From: Treponema sp.
GTDB taxonomy: Bacteria > Spirochaetota > Spirochaetia > Treponematales > Treponemataceae
Assembly (NCBI GenBank): GCA_024682655.1
Contig: JAIKYZ010000072.1
Location: 1 to 35,039 of the forward strand
Reading direction: 5' to 3'
Length of the DNA: 35,039 nt
Positions 8,655 to 15,596 of this stretch are shown one piece after another; position 1 is the stretch's first letter, and the number at the start of each line of letters is the position of its first letter. The position numbers and the translations under genes were made by a program. The notes under the pieces are model-generated. The model was not told where the DNA came from, ran no database searches, and saw only the letters and a program-made list of their open reading frames with translations.

Positions 8655-8864
8655 TTAGTAAGCTCCGCCACCCATAAAGTATAAAAATTCTACACTGTCC
8701 CCTTCTTTGAGAACTGTGGATGCTTCCTGATCTTTCTGAATAAATTCTTCGTTAATAGAAACTGTTACATATTCTGGTGTTTCAACATTTTCCTGAGAAA
8801 TAAGTTCTGGAAGTGTCAAACCATCTTTTACTTCTTTTTTATTACCTGCTACTGTAATTGTCAT
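8655..8864 (-). CDS. hcyS: ThiS/MoaD-like sulfur carrier protein, HcyS-like
   Basis: 69 residues from ATG 8864, which follows AGGAG; a longer reading to 8912 lacks a ribosome site. Beta-grasp sulfur carrier: it begins MTITVAG, has the TLPELI helix and the late strand GDSVEFLYFM, and ends MGGGAY. ThiS and MoaD end at Gly-Gly, so here two or three extra residues must be removed before adenylation, which explains the JAMM protease gene in the operon. HcyS of Wolinella is made with one extra alanine. The thiocarboxylate formed would donate sulfur to O-acetylhomoserine on MetY. Confidence 0.85.
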   Translation of the reverse strand: MTITVAGNKKEVKDGLTLPELISQENVETPEYVTVSINEEFIQKDQEASTVLKEGDSVEFLYFMGGGAY

Positions 8865-8901
8865 TTTTGTCTCCTGTATAAAATCTATTTTTTTTGATGG
8901 C

Positions 8902-9210
8902 CTATAATTCAAGCCAATCTTCTAATTTATCTATTGTTTGAAAACCTGATTTTCTGTCTGCTTCCTGTCCATTTTTGAAAAAAATCAAAGTTGGTGTTGA
9001 TAAAACATTGTATTTTTCTGCCAATTCTGCATCAAAATTTGTATTCACCTTATAAACCTTTATTTCCTTTTCATGTTCATCTTCTAAATCACCTAAAACC
9101 GGATTAAGTTTTTTACATGGAACACAAGAATCTGAATAAAAATCTACCAGGACTTTTTCTGGGCTTTTTACAGCACTATCAAAGTTTTCTTTAGTCAATC
9201 GTTCTGCCAT
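8902..9210 (-). CDS. Thioredoxin-like protein with CVPC active site
   Basis: 102 residues, one thioredoxin domain, no signal peptide. The active site is SDSCVPCK (C29, C32) where ordinary thioredoxins have WCGPC; both the tryptophan and the glycine are replaced. The cis-proline region STPTLIFF and GxQ turn are normal. It sits between tusA-like and hcyS genes in the sulfite reduction operon, so it may deliver electrons or handle persulfides for this pathway rather than serve as the general thioredoxin. That role is inferred. Confidence 0.8.
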   Translation of the reverse strand: MAERLTKENFDSAVKSPEKVLVDFYSDSCVPCKKLNPVLGDLEDEHEKEIKVYKVNTNFDAELAEKYNVLSTPTLIFFKNGQEADRKSGFQTIDKLEDWLEL

Positions 9211-9221
9211 AAAGAGCCTCT

Positions 9222-9467
9222 CTATTCCTCTAGTTTTTTTACATACATTGTGTAGGTTTCGTCATCATTTTTCTGTAATTTTAAAACCTGCTGACCGTCA
9301 TCTTTCATGCTGCGGGGAACATTCTGAACTGGTTCTCCATCATTCATTCTGACTGCAAGAATCTGTCCTACATCAAGTTCATCTAGAGTTACTTTTGCTT
9401 TTACAAAGGTTAAAGGACAAACCTTATCTGTAATATCTACAAATTTATCGTATTTTATATCTGCCAT
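9222..9467 (-). CDS. TusA-family sulfur transfer protein
   Basis: 81 residues, TusA/SirA-like fold. The single cysteine is C17 in KVCPLTFVKAKVTLDEL; the usual CPxP motif is changed to CPLT, and the later block GEPVQNVPRSMKDDGQQV is well kept. TusA proteins pass sulfur as a persulfide on this cysteine. Position between sir and the thioredoxin/HcyS genes suggests it carries sulfur from the sulfite reductase to HcyS or helps to load the thiocarboxylate. Start follows a short purine run; spacing to neighbours is only a few bases. Confidence 0.8.
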   Translation of the reverse strand: MADIKYDKFVDITDKVCPLTFVKAKVTLDELDVGQILAVRMNDGEPVQNVPRSMKDDGQQVLKLQKNDDETYTMYVKKLEE

Positions 9468-9469
9468 TT

Positions 9470-10339
9470 TTATTCCCCCTTATAGGCCTTCTGAATTTCC
9501 TGACGGAAGCCTTCTTCACCTACTCTTTGCAAGGTAAATCTAAATCTTTCACTTGCCTTAGCATTTTTTTCGAACCAGTTGATTGCGGCATCAGTTACTC
9601 TGAACAAGGTTTCTTTATCCTTGATGATTGGCACAATCTGTTCGCCCTTGTAAATCTGATTTCCAAAAAGTCCACCAAAACTTACAATATATCCACTTTC
9701 CCCTTTCCAGGCTCCGGTAGGACAAGCTTTTACACAACGTCCACAGTTGTTACATTTGTCTGCAATAAGTTTCACGCCTTCTTCTTCACTGAATGTAATT
9801 GCTTGTTCGCGACAAGCTTTTTCACAAACTCCACATTTAACACATTCATCTTGGACAAGGTTTAAAATCATTCCACCTTTTACACCAACGTCATTTTCCT
9901 CTGCTTTAAGACAGTTATTCTGACATCCTGTAACACCAAATTTAAACTTATGTGGAAGTTCGCGGCCAAAATATCTTTTATCAAGTTCAACTGCAATTCC
10001 GTAAGAATCAATACAACCACTAGGACAAATTTCACTTCCCTGACAGGCAGTAACAGTACGAACACGTGGTCCACAAACTCCAGGACGAACTCCACCCTTT
10101 GCAAGTTCTGCCTTTACTTCTTCGATATCTTCAAAATCAATAAAAGGAATTTCAACTCCCTGGCGACTTGTCATGTGAACATAGCCTTTTCCATATTTTT
10201 CTGCTACCTTTGCCACGGTAGCCAGGCCTTTTGCAGTAAGATTTCCACCTACAACTCCAAGTCTAAGAGAAAATTTCCCCTTTTGCTTCTGACGCATAAA
10301 TCCACCTTTTTTAAGTGAAGCGTAATCAATAGTTGCCAT
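9470..10339 (-). CDS. sir: Small siroheme sulfite reductase with two ferredoxin clusters
   Basis: 289 residues. The siroheme/[4Fe-4S] motif is split as C99-x5-C105 (TACQGSEICPSG) and C139-x3-C143 (GCQNNC). A ferredoxin insert carries two further [4Fe-4S] sites (C166/169/172/176 and C196/199/202/206). It should reduce sulfite to sulfide with six electrons from ferredoxin. At half the size of E. coli CysI it belongs to the compact anaerobic sulfite/nitrite reductase group. Neighbours argue for sulfite rather than nitrite. The start follows AAGGAG. Siroheme would depend on CbiK encoded at 22594-23256. Confidence 0.88.
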   Translation of the reverse strand: MATIDYASLKKGGFMRQKQKGKFSLRLGVVGGNLTAKGLATVAKVAEKYGKGYVHMTSRQGVEIPFIDFEDIEEVKAELAKGGVRPGVCGPRVRTVTACQGSEICPSGCIDSYGIAVELDKRYFGRELPHKFKFGVTGCQNNCLKAEENDVGVKGGMILNLVQDECVKCGVCEKACREQAITFSEEEGVKLIADKCNNCGRCVKACPTGAWKGESGYIVSFGGLFGNQIYKGEQIVPIIKDKETLFRVTDAAINWFEKNAKASERFRFTLQRVGEEGFRQEIQKAYKGE

Positions 10340-10366
10340 TTAAAACTCCTTATAAAAGCATTCTTG

Positions 10367-11593
10367 TTATGCACTTTCAATTGCTGATTTAAAATCTGCA
10401 ATCAAATCTTCTATATCTTCAATTCCAACCGAAATTCGAATAGTATCATCAAAAACTCCGGCAGAATTCATTTCTTCAACGGTATTGTGCAGGTACAAGG
10501 TTGTAGCTGGATAAATTACCAGGGTACGGACATCTCCTATGTTAGATGCAATGGTGACTGTCTTTAATGAATTGATGATTTTAAATGCTTTTTCCCTTGA
10601 ACCTGCTCTTAAAGTCAGAATTCCTCCACCAAAACCTTTCAATTCCTTCTTTGCAATTTCTGAATATCTGTTTCCTTCTAGCAAAGGATAATTAACAGTA
10701 ATTCCTTGAATTTGATTCAAAGCTTGGGCAAGTAATTTTGCATTATTGCAGATTCTTTCCATGCGCAGCCCCAAGGTTTCAAGACCTATAATATTTAGAT
10801 AGGCATTAAAAGGAGAAAGACAAGATCCAAAACTTGCCCAACTGTCTTTTCTTAGCCGAACAAGATAAGCAAAGTTTCCAAACATTTTATAACCGGACAA
10901 TGCAGGATACTTTTCAAAATCCCACTTAAATTTTCCTGAATCTATAATTACTCCCGAGATACTGTCGGAAGAGCCGTTAATATATTTTGATGAAGAGTGA
11001 ATTACAATGTCGCACCCTAAATCTATTGGATTAACAAGGAATGGAGTAGCTGTAGTATTATCAATCAACAGAGGGATTTTCTTTGAATGAGCATAATCAG
11101 CCAGTTCCTTAATATCGATTATTTCCAGACTTGGGTTTGAAATAGTCTCTGCAAAAATAGCTTTAACATTTGGATTAAAAATTTTTTCAAGAGCATCAAT
11201 GCTTACATCATTTGTGTAATGAATTTTAATATTTAACTGCTTCAAAGCTGTAAAAAGTTGAATTGTCCCACCGTAAAGACCTGCAGAGGCAATAATTTCG
11301 TCTCCAGCACTCAAAAAATTTAAGAGTCCATTTGAAATTGCTGCCATTCCAGAAGAAGTTGAGACTGCACCGTTTCCGTGCTCGAGTGCATTAATACGCT
11401 GTTCAAAAGCAGCAACAGTAGGATTACCGATTCTGGTATATGCAAATCCTGACGTTCTTCCTCCGAAAACTTTTTCTAATGATTCCATATCTTCAAAAGA
11501 GAATGCACTTACCTGATAAATTGGTGTAATTGTGGCACCGAAGCCCTTTTCTTTTGAAACACCTTTATGTAAACCGTCTGTATTAAAACCCAT
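10367..11593 (-). CDS. metY: O-acetylhomoserine sulfhydrylase (homocysteine synthase)
   Basis: 408 residues, Cys/Met metabolism PLP enzyme family. Landmarks: YTRIGNPTVAAFEQRINALE, SSGMAAI, LLIDNTTATPFLVNPIDLGCDIVIHSSSKYI (PLP lysine in SSSKYI) and GVFDDTIRISVGIEDIEDL. It makes homocysteine from O-acetylhomoserine and either sulfide or the HcyS thiocarboxylate. It is the first gene of a seven-gene operon (metY-sir-tusA-trx-hcyS-hcyF-hcyD) driven by a promoter with two operators at 11608-11662. The ribosome site is weak (TAGGCGAT), and the downstream operator lies in the 5' leader. The gene making O-acetylhomoserine is not in the window. Confidence 0.9.
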   Translation of the reverse strand: MGFNTDGLHKGVSKEKGFGATITPIYQVSAFSFEDMESLEKVFGGRTSGFAYTRIGNPTVAAFEQRINALEHGNGAVSTSSGMAAISNGLLNFLSAGDEIIASAGLYGGTIQLFTALKQLNIKIHYTNDVSIDALEKIFNPNVKAIFAETISNPSLEIIDIKELADYAHSKKIPLLIDNTTATPFLVNPIDLGCDIVIHSSSKYINGSSDSISGVIIDSGKFKWDFEKYPALSGYKMFGNFAYLVRLRKDSWASFGSCLSPFNAYLNIIGLETLGLRMERICNNAKLLAQALNQIQGITVNYPLLEGNRYSEIAKKELKGFGGGILTLRAGSREKAFKIINSLKTVTIASNIGDVRTLVIYPATTLYLHNTVEEMNSAGVFDDTIRISVGIEDIEDLIADFKSAIESA

Positions 11594-11607
11594 ATTTATC
11601 GCCTAAT

Positions 11608-11662
11608 ACCTATCTTTATAGTAGGTTTAATATACGTAGTATAACCTATTTAGTCAATAGGT
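11608..11662 (-). promoter_or_regulatory. metY operon promoter with paired 19-bp operators
   Basis: Minus-strand -35 TTGACT (11657-11652) and -10 TATATT (11634-11629) have 17-bp spacing. Operator 1, ACCTATTTAGTCAATAGGT (11644-11662, plus strand), covers the -35. Operator 2, ACCTATCTTTATAGTAGGT (11608-11626), starts at about +1. Centres are 36 bp apart. Both match the motif found at five other promoters here. Confidence 0.8.
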
Positions 11663-11679
11663 TATACTTACAAAAAAAA

Positions 11680-12822
11680 TTAAAACTTATATTCTACAAA
11701 GAATGGAATATTCCATTCCCACTTCCATACATCTACATCAGTCTGTTTGTAAGCAAAATCTACACCTGTATATGCAAGCCATTTTTTACCCTCGAACCAA
11801 ATTCTCGGATAAATTTCAAAAGTCTGTCTATTTTCTTCGCTATTCTGACTATTGAATGCAGCGTAATAATAGAAACGAGGTCTTATAGAAAATAAATCGG
11901 TAATTTGAACAAGAGTCTGCAAAGCTGTATAAAGCGGGAACCAGTTATTTTCAATACTTTTTCCACCTTCTGCTTCCAAAGTTATTTTTACTTTTGAAAA
12001 ATCTAAACTTTGATTATAAGAAATTAAATGAGCTTTTTTTAATCCTTTTGCATTGTAATTAGTAATGTTCTTAAAAGTAGAAGATGCAACAAATGGTTCA
12101 GCATTGTAAGAGTATGATAAAGTTGTATTGAAAGCAAAATCGCTTTCTACAAACTTTTTAGCAAAATTTAAGCTGGCAGTTAGACTAAAATCATCGCTAA
12201 TTTCTGTTTCTTCTCCTTTAGCTTCAGTTTTTTGATGATCATAGATAAAACTTGTGCTAATGATTAATGGTACCTGCTCATTCAAATTTTTAAAATTATA
12301 AGCAAGAGCTCCACTTAATCCCCAGGAATTATTGAACTCAATGTAAGATTCTGTAACTGGCAAAGCTAAACCAAATGTAAAACCATAGTCTTCATATTTT
12401 ACACCCAGCCCGGTTTTTCCCCAGCGACTGCTTCCTGTATAAAATTCACTCAAAGAAAAATAATTTCCTGGTAAATAGTATGAATATACTTTTCCAATAC
12501 CGAATTCCAAAATATCACTGGCTAAAGGTCTTATACGAATATAAGCACGTTTTAAATCAAGTTTTTGAGAAAAACTTTCATCTTTATCCAAATCATTTGA
12601 ATCATCGGATATGCTTAATCTGTAGTAAATTTTTCCACCGGCAGTAACATAATCATTACCACCACTTACATCTGTTAACAAATATAAGCCTCCGAATTCT
12701 GGAGAGGATTCAGTTTGTTCTACAGCACTTCCTCCAATTCCAACCTTGCCAGTAACCTTCTCTTTTGCAAAACCTATTCCTGCAAAAGTAGATATAATTA
12801 ATAAAATTGCTAATTTCTTCAT
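11680..12822 (-). CDS. Outer-membrane beta-barrel protein
   Basis: 380 residues from ATG 12822, which follows AAGGAGG; longer reading to 12870 is not supported. The signal peptide MKKLAILLIISTFAGIGFA is followed by many alternating short amphipathic strands rich in Tyr, Phe and Ser, ending in EYKF, the terminal aromatic residue typical of barrels folded by BamA. Size fits a 12-18 stranded porin-like channel. It follows the alpha/beta hydrolase gene by 22 bases and should be made from the sulfur-type promoter at 13693-13747. A role in uptake of a sulfur compound is inferred from that promoter only. Confidence 0.75.
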   Translation of the reverse strand: MKKLAILLIISTFAGIGFAKEKVTGKVGIGGSAVEQTESSPEFGGLYLLTDVSGGNDYVTAGGKIYYRLSISDDSNDLDKDESFSQKLDLKRAYIRIRPLASDILEFGIGKVYSYYLPGNYFSLSEFYTGSSRWGKTGLGVKYEDYGFTFGLALPVTESYIEFNNSWGLSGALAYNFKNLNEQVPLIISTSFIYDHQKTEAKGEETEISDDFSLTASLNFAKKFVESDFAFNTTLSYSYNAEPFVASSTFKNITNYNAKGLKKAHLISYNQSLDFSKVKITLEAEGGKSIENNWFPLYTALQTLVQITDLFSIRPRFYYYAAFNSQNSEENRQTFEIYPRIWFEGKKWLAYTGVDFAYKQTDVDVWKWEWNIPFFVEYKF

Positions 12823-12844
12823 TTTTGGCCTCCTTTTGATTCTT

Positions 12845-13678
12845 TTAGCATTCATTAATAAATTTTCCAATTTCTTTAATCATAGAAACTCTTCTTCCTA
12901 ATAATCCATGCTCAGTAGGATATTCTACAAACCTTTGGATTGAATCTGTCTTATTTTTCTGCAAGTAATTCCATAAAGGGCTAACCATTTTTTCATTTTC
13001 AGAAACAGAGTCATATTTTGCTGTAAAAATCAAAATATTTTTAGAACAAACAAATTTTGCCGCATTTGAAAATTTTAAATCTTCTTTATTTTCAAGGATG
13101 TCGTTATAAATTGAATCAAGACCATCTGAATTCAAAATATTTCCTTCATGAAGCAGGGCATCTATATAACCTTCTTTACCTCTACTTAAAAAACAAGTTG
13201 GATCAAAGGGGGCTAACATGATTATTCCCTTTAACCAGTCAAGTTTTTTGCCTGCATTCAATGCGGAATTACCTCCAATACTATGACCAAGAAGAAAGAC
13301 ATTATCTTTATCAACGTTATACTTTTTTGAAAAGTCTGGAGATTTTACATATAAAGCAAGATTAAAAGCATCTTCTACACAATTAGTAACAAGATACTTT
13401 CCCTGACTACCCCATGCACCCCTGTGATGAGGAACAATTACAACACAGCCCGCTCTGCAAAGTGCATGAGAAATATCATCATTTCTGGCGGAACCTGGAA
13501 AACCATGAAGCATAATTACACAAGGATGTTTTTTCTGATTACAAAATGCCGGCCATAAAATTTCTCCGTAAATATGACTGCCATTACTCACAAAATCAAG
13601 ATTTGTATAATTTGGAAGATTCTTTTCATCAAGATTTTCTTCATCTTCAAAAAGATTTATTAGATTTAACTTTGCCAT
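12845..13678 (-). CDS. Alpha/beta hydrolase of the sulfur regulon
   Basis: 277 residues, cytoplasmic (no signal). Alpha/beta hydrolase signs: oxyanion HGFPGSARND, nucleophile elbow LLGHSIGGNSA, acid in ILIFTAKYDSVSENE, and histidine in YPTEHGLLG. The fold is similar to dipeptidyl-peptidase-like and acyl esterases. The start follows GAGGAGG. It is first in a two-gene operon with the outer-membrane barrel and carries the same paired operators as the sulfate genes, so it should be switched on by cysteine shortage. An ester, thioester or acylated thiol is a reasonable guess for its substrate; the sequence does not tell. Confidence 0.7.
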   Translation of the reverse strand: MAKLNLINLFEDEENLDEKNLPNYTNLDFVSNGSHIYGEILWPAFCNQKKHPCVIMLHGFPGSARNDDISHALCRAGCVVIVPHHRGAWGSQGKYLVTNCVEDAFNLALYVKSPDFSKKYNVDKDNVFLLGHSIGGNSALNAGKKLDWLKGIIMLAPFDPTCFLSRGKEGYIDALLHEGNILNSDGLDSIYNDILENKEDLKFSNAAKFVCSKNILIFTAKYDSVSENEKMVSPLWNYLQKNKTDSIQRFVEYPTEHGLLGRRVSMIKEIGKFINEC

Positions 13679-13692
13679 ACTTGCCTCCTCTT

Positions 13693-13747
13693 ACCTATTA
13701 TTTTAATAGGCAGAATATAATTTTTATTCCCTACTTAGTCAATAGGT
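13693..13747 (-). promoter_or_regulatory. Hydrolase/barrel operon promoter with paired operators
   Basis: Minus-strand -35 TTGACT (13742-13737) and -10 TATATT (13719-13714), spacing 17. Operators CCCTACTTAGTCAATAGGT (13729-13747), on the -35, and ACCTATTATTTTAATAGGC (13693-13711), past the -10. Centres are 36 bp apart, the same layout as at metY. Confidence 0.8.
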
Positions 13748-13767
13748 AATATGTATTTTAATTATTT

Positions 13768-13786
13768 TCCTAGTTTTTCTATAGGT
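13768..13786. promoter_or_regulatory. Extra operator copy in the divergent region
   Basis: TCCTAGTTTTTCTATAGGT fits the 19-bp motif (NCCTA...TAGGT), and its reverse resembles the inner operator of the sbp promoter. It lies 39 bp from the hydrolase operator and about 26 bp upstream of the leader-peptide promoter, so it could help regulate either side. Confidence 0.5.
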
Positions 13787-13811
13787 TTTACATTTTTTTT
13801 TAAAAATTCCA

Positions 13812-13874
13812 TTGACCTTTTTTTTTAGACATACTATATTTTGTTTATTATTTTTACCTATTGGTTTAGTAGGT
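13812..13874 (+). promoter_or_regulatory. Promoter and operator of the leader peptide-yezD-metK transcript
   Basis: -35 TTGACC (13812-13817), 17-bp spacer, -10 TATATT (13835-13840). Operator ACCTATTGGTTTAGTAGGT (13856-13874) sits about +10 to +28, with no clear copy on the -35, unlike the other five promoters. The transcript would also begin with a hairpin: TTAGTAG pairs with CTACTAA around a GTTG loop (about 13866-13883). Confidence 0.7.
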
Positions 13875-13909
13875 TGCTACTAAGTCCTAAAATTTGTAAG
13901 GAGGTTTGC

Positions 13910-13984
13910 ATGAAATCATTATCTTGTTGTAGACGTTTTCTTTTTTATGATTGTTGTGGACTTCATAATATAAAAGCAGACTGA
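13910..13984 (+). CDS. Cysteine-rich leader peptide
   Basis: A 24-codon frame with a strong ribosome site (AAGGAGG, five bases before ATG). It begins MKSLSCCRRF and contains a second pair in YDCCG; all four cysteines are UGU codons 6, 7, 15 and 16. The stop TGA lies 14 bases before a terminator hairpin. This is the layout of an attenuation leader in which shortage of Cys-tRNA stalls the ribosome. Bases 13958-13964 (GGACTTC), right after the second pair, can pair with 14010-14016 (GAAGTTC) in the terminator, a possible antiterminator. Cysteine-coding attenuator frames are known from mycobacteria; I do not know of one in spirochaetes. Confidence 0.7.
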   Translation: MKSLSCCRRFLFYDCCGLHNIKAD

Positions 13985-14003
13985 CTAGACATCTAGAGGC
14001 CTG
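13979..14003 (+). ncRNA. 25-nt conserved leader element, copy 1
   Basis: It begins GACTGACTAGAC and ends CTAGAGGCCTG. It contains a small hairpin CTAG-ACAT-CTAG, and its last bases are the 5' arm of the following terminator. It differs at one base from 14226-14250. The leader peptide stop codon lies inside it. I do not recognise it as a known riboswitch class. Confidence 0.55.
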
Positions 14004-14043
14004 GACGAAGAAGTTCACTTCCCGTTCAGGCTTTATTTTTTTT
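13999..14043 (+). terminator. Terminator 1, before yezD
   Basis: Arms GCCTG (13999-14003) and CAGGC (14027-14031), extended inwards by ACG/CGT and GAAG/CTTC around a TTCA loop, are followed by TTTATTTTTTTT. Because the only mapped promoter is upstream and yezD follows at once, this is probably an attenuator rather than an end-of-operon signal. Confidence 0.75.
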
Positions 14044-14058
14044 GGAAAAGGAAAAGTT

Positions 14059-14223
14059 ATGCCTGAAAAGAAAAATTATGAAGTTGTAAATAACAAGCAG
14101 AAAGAAGAAACAAAGAAAATTGAAGATCTTATAAGTTCAATTCAATTTGGTTCAATTACAATCCATGTAGAAAACGGAAAAGTTGTTCAAGTGGATAAAA
14201 ACGAAAAAATTAGATTTAGATAA
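14059..14223 (+). CDS. yezD: YezD-family (DUF2292) small protein
   Basis: 54 residues. The core SSIQFGSITIHVENGKVVQVDKNEKIR matches the YezD pattern (QyGSvtivvqdGkVvQIekteKiR). Residues 1-25 are charged and probably flexible. Members of this family are small proteins of unknown function, often found with sulfur assimilation genes under CymR-type control, which agrees with the setting here. The ribosome site is AAGGAAAAG. It lies between two intrinsic terminators, and its stop codon is two bases before the second copy of the 25-nt element. Confidence 0.75.
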   Translation: MPEKKNYEVVNNKQKEETKKIEDLISSIQFGSITIHVENGKVVQVDKNEKIRFR

Positions 14224-14225
14224 GA

Positions 14226-14250
14226 GACTGACTAGACAACTAGAGGCCTG
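14226..14250 (+). ncRNA. 25-nt conserved leader element, copy 2
   Basis: Same sequence as 13979-14003 except A for T at 14241, giving a CTAG-ACAA-CTAG hairpin. It directly follows the yezD stop codon and leads into terminator 2. Confidence 0.55.
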
Positions 14251-14298
14251 AATAAGAATGAAGCAATTTGCAAACATACTTGTTCAGGCCTTTTTTTT
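14245..14298 (+). terminator. Terminator 2, before metK
   Basis: Arms GGCCTGAA (14245-14252) and TTCAGGCC (14283-14290) extend to about 17-18 pairs with one mismatch, then eight T. It stands 35 bases before the metK start, so metK expression needs read-through unless an unseen promoter exists. Confidence 0.8.
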
Positions 14299-14325
14299 AG
14301 CAGCAAAATAAAAGGAGTATTAAAA

Positions 14326-15507
14326 ATGGGAAAATTATTCACCTCTGAATCAGTAACAGAAGGACACCCAGACAAAGTAGCAGATCAGATTAGCGACAGT
14401 ATTTTGGATGCTTTAATTACTCAAGATCCATATTCACGAGTAGCAGCCGAAACAACAGTAGCTACAGGTTTGGCTTTAGTTGTAGGAGAAATTACAACAA
14501 ACGCTTATGTTGATATTGCAAAAATTGCCCGCGAAACAATCCGCAACATTGGTTATACAAATAATCAGAATGGTTTTGATGCAGATTCAATTGCAGTTCT
14601 TACATCAATTGATGAACAGTCAGCTGATATTGCACTTGGAGTTGATAAGGCCTTGGAATCAAAAGAATCAAAATCTGGAGAAGATTTTGGTACAGGAGCT
14701 GGGGATCAGGGAATTATTTTTGGATATGCAACAGATGAAACCCCAGAATATCTTCCACCAGCAATTTCCTTTGCACACCGGCTTACAAAACAATTAGCAA
14801 AAGTTCGCAAAGATGGAACTCTTGATTACCTCCGCCCAGATGGAAAATCTCAGGTAACAGTAGAATTTGACGATGAAGGAAAAGTAAAACGCATTCATAC
14901 AATTGTAGTTTCTACACAACACGCACCAGAAGTTACACTGGAACAGATTCGTAAAGATGTAATTGAAAAGGTCATTAAACCAGTTATTCCTGCAGAACTT
15001 TTGGATGATAAGACAATTTACTTTATCAACCCAACAGGACGCTTTGTAATTGGAGGACCACAGGGAGATTCTGGTTTGACTGGCCGTAAAATCATTGTAG
15101 ATACATACGGTGGAACAGGCCGTCATGGTGGAGGAGCATTCTCTGGAAAAGACCCAACAAAAGTTGACCGTTCAGCTGCATACGCTGCTCGTTGGGTGGC
15201 AAAAAACTTAGTAGCTGCAGGACTTGCTAAAAAGGCAGAGGTTGAATTGGCTTATGCAATTGGAGTTGCAAGACCAGTTTCTATATCAGTTGAAACATTC
15301 GGAACAGGGAGTGTAAGCGATGAAAAAATTGTTGAAGTTATTAATAAGGTATTTGATTTACGACCTGCTGCTATTATCAGCGAACTTGATTTACGTCGTC
15401 CGATCTACAAGAAAACAGCAGCATACGGCCATTTTGGAAGAAACGACCCTGACTTCACCTGGGAAAAATTGAACAAGGTAGATGAGATTAAGGCTGCCTT
15501 GAAATAA
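14326..15507 (+). CDS. metK: S-adenosylmethionine synthetase
   Basis: 393 residues, full length. It makes SAM from methionine and ATP. Motifs: [20 protein letters not shown] at the start, [12 protein letters not shown], and the phosphate-binding [23 protein letters not shown]. The ribosome site is AAAGGAG. Control by the double-terminator leader upstream ties SAM synthesis to sulfur supply. I see no S-box or other known SAM riboswitch. The gene precedes an importer/radical SAM module, whose enzyme would consume SAM. Confidence 0.97.
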   Translation: MGKLFTSESVTEGHPDKVADQISDSILDALITQDPYSRVAAETTVATGLALVVGEITTNAYVDIAKIARETIRNIGYTNNQNGFDADSIAVLTSIDEQSADIALGVDKALESKESKSGEDFGTGAGDQGIIFGYATDETPEYLPPAISFAHRLTKQLAKVRKDGTLDYLRPDGKSQVTVEFDDEGKVKRIHTIVVSTQHAPEVTLEQIRKDVIEKVIKPVIPAELLDDKTIYFINPTGRFVIGGPQGDSGLTGRKIIVDTYGGTGRHGGGAFSGKDPTKVDRSAAYAARWVAKNLVAAGLAKKAEVELAYAIGVARPVSISVETFGTGSVSDEKIVEVINKVFDLRPAAIISELDLRRPIYKKTAAYGHFGRNDPDFTWEKLNKVDEIKAALK

Positions 15508-15596
15508 ATATTCCTCCAAGAAAAGTTTTTTTGGGTTGGAGAGAGGACAGTTAAAAAAGTATTTATATTTTTATTGATATATAAAGGAGTATTCTT

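Noticed and set aside
7792..8864. Thiamine or molybdopterin sulfur carrier pair (ThiS/ThiF or MoaD/MoeB)
   Set aside because: No thi or moa genes nearby; the extended carrier C-terminus, JAMM protease, sulfite reductase and metY in one operon fit the homocysteine route.
14224..14325. A known SAM riboswitch before metK
   Set aside because: Only a short conserved element and a terminator are seen; the multi-stem S-box core or other SAM aptamer patterns I know are absent.
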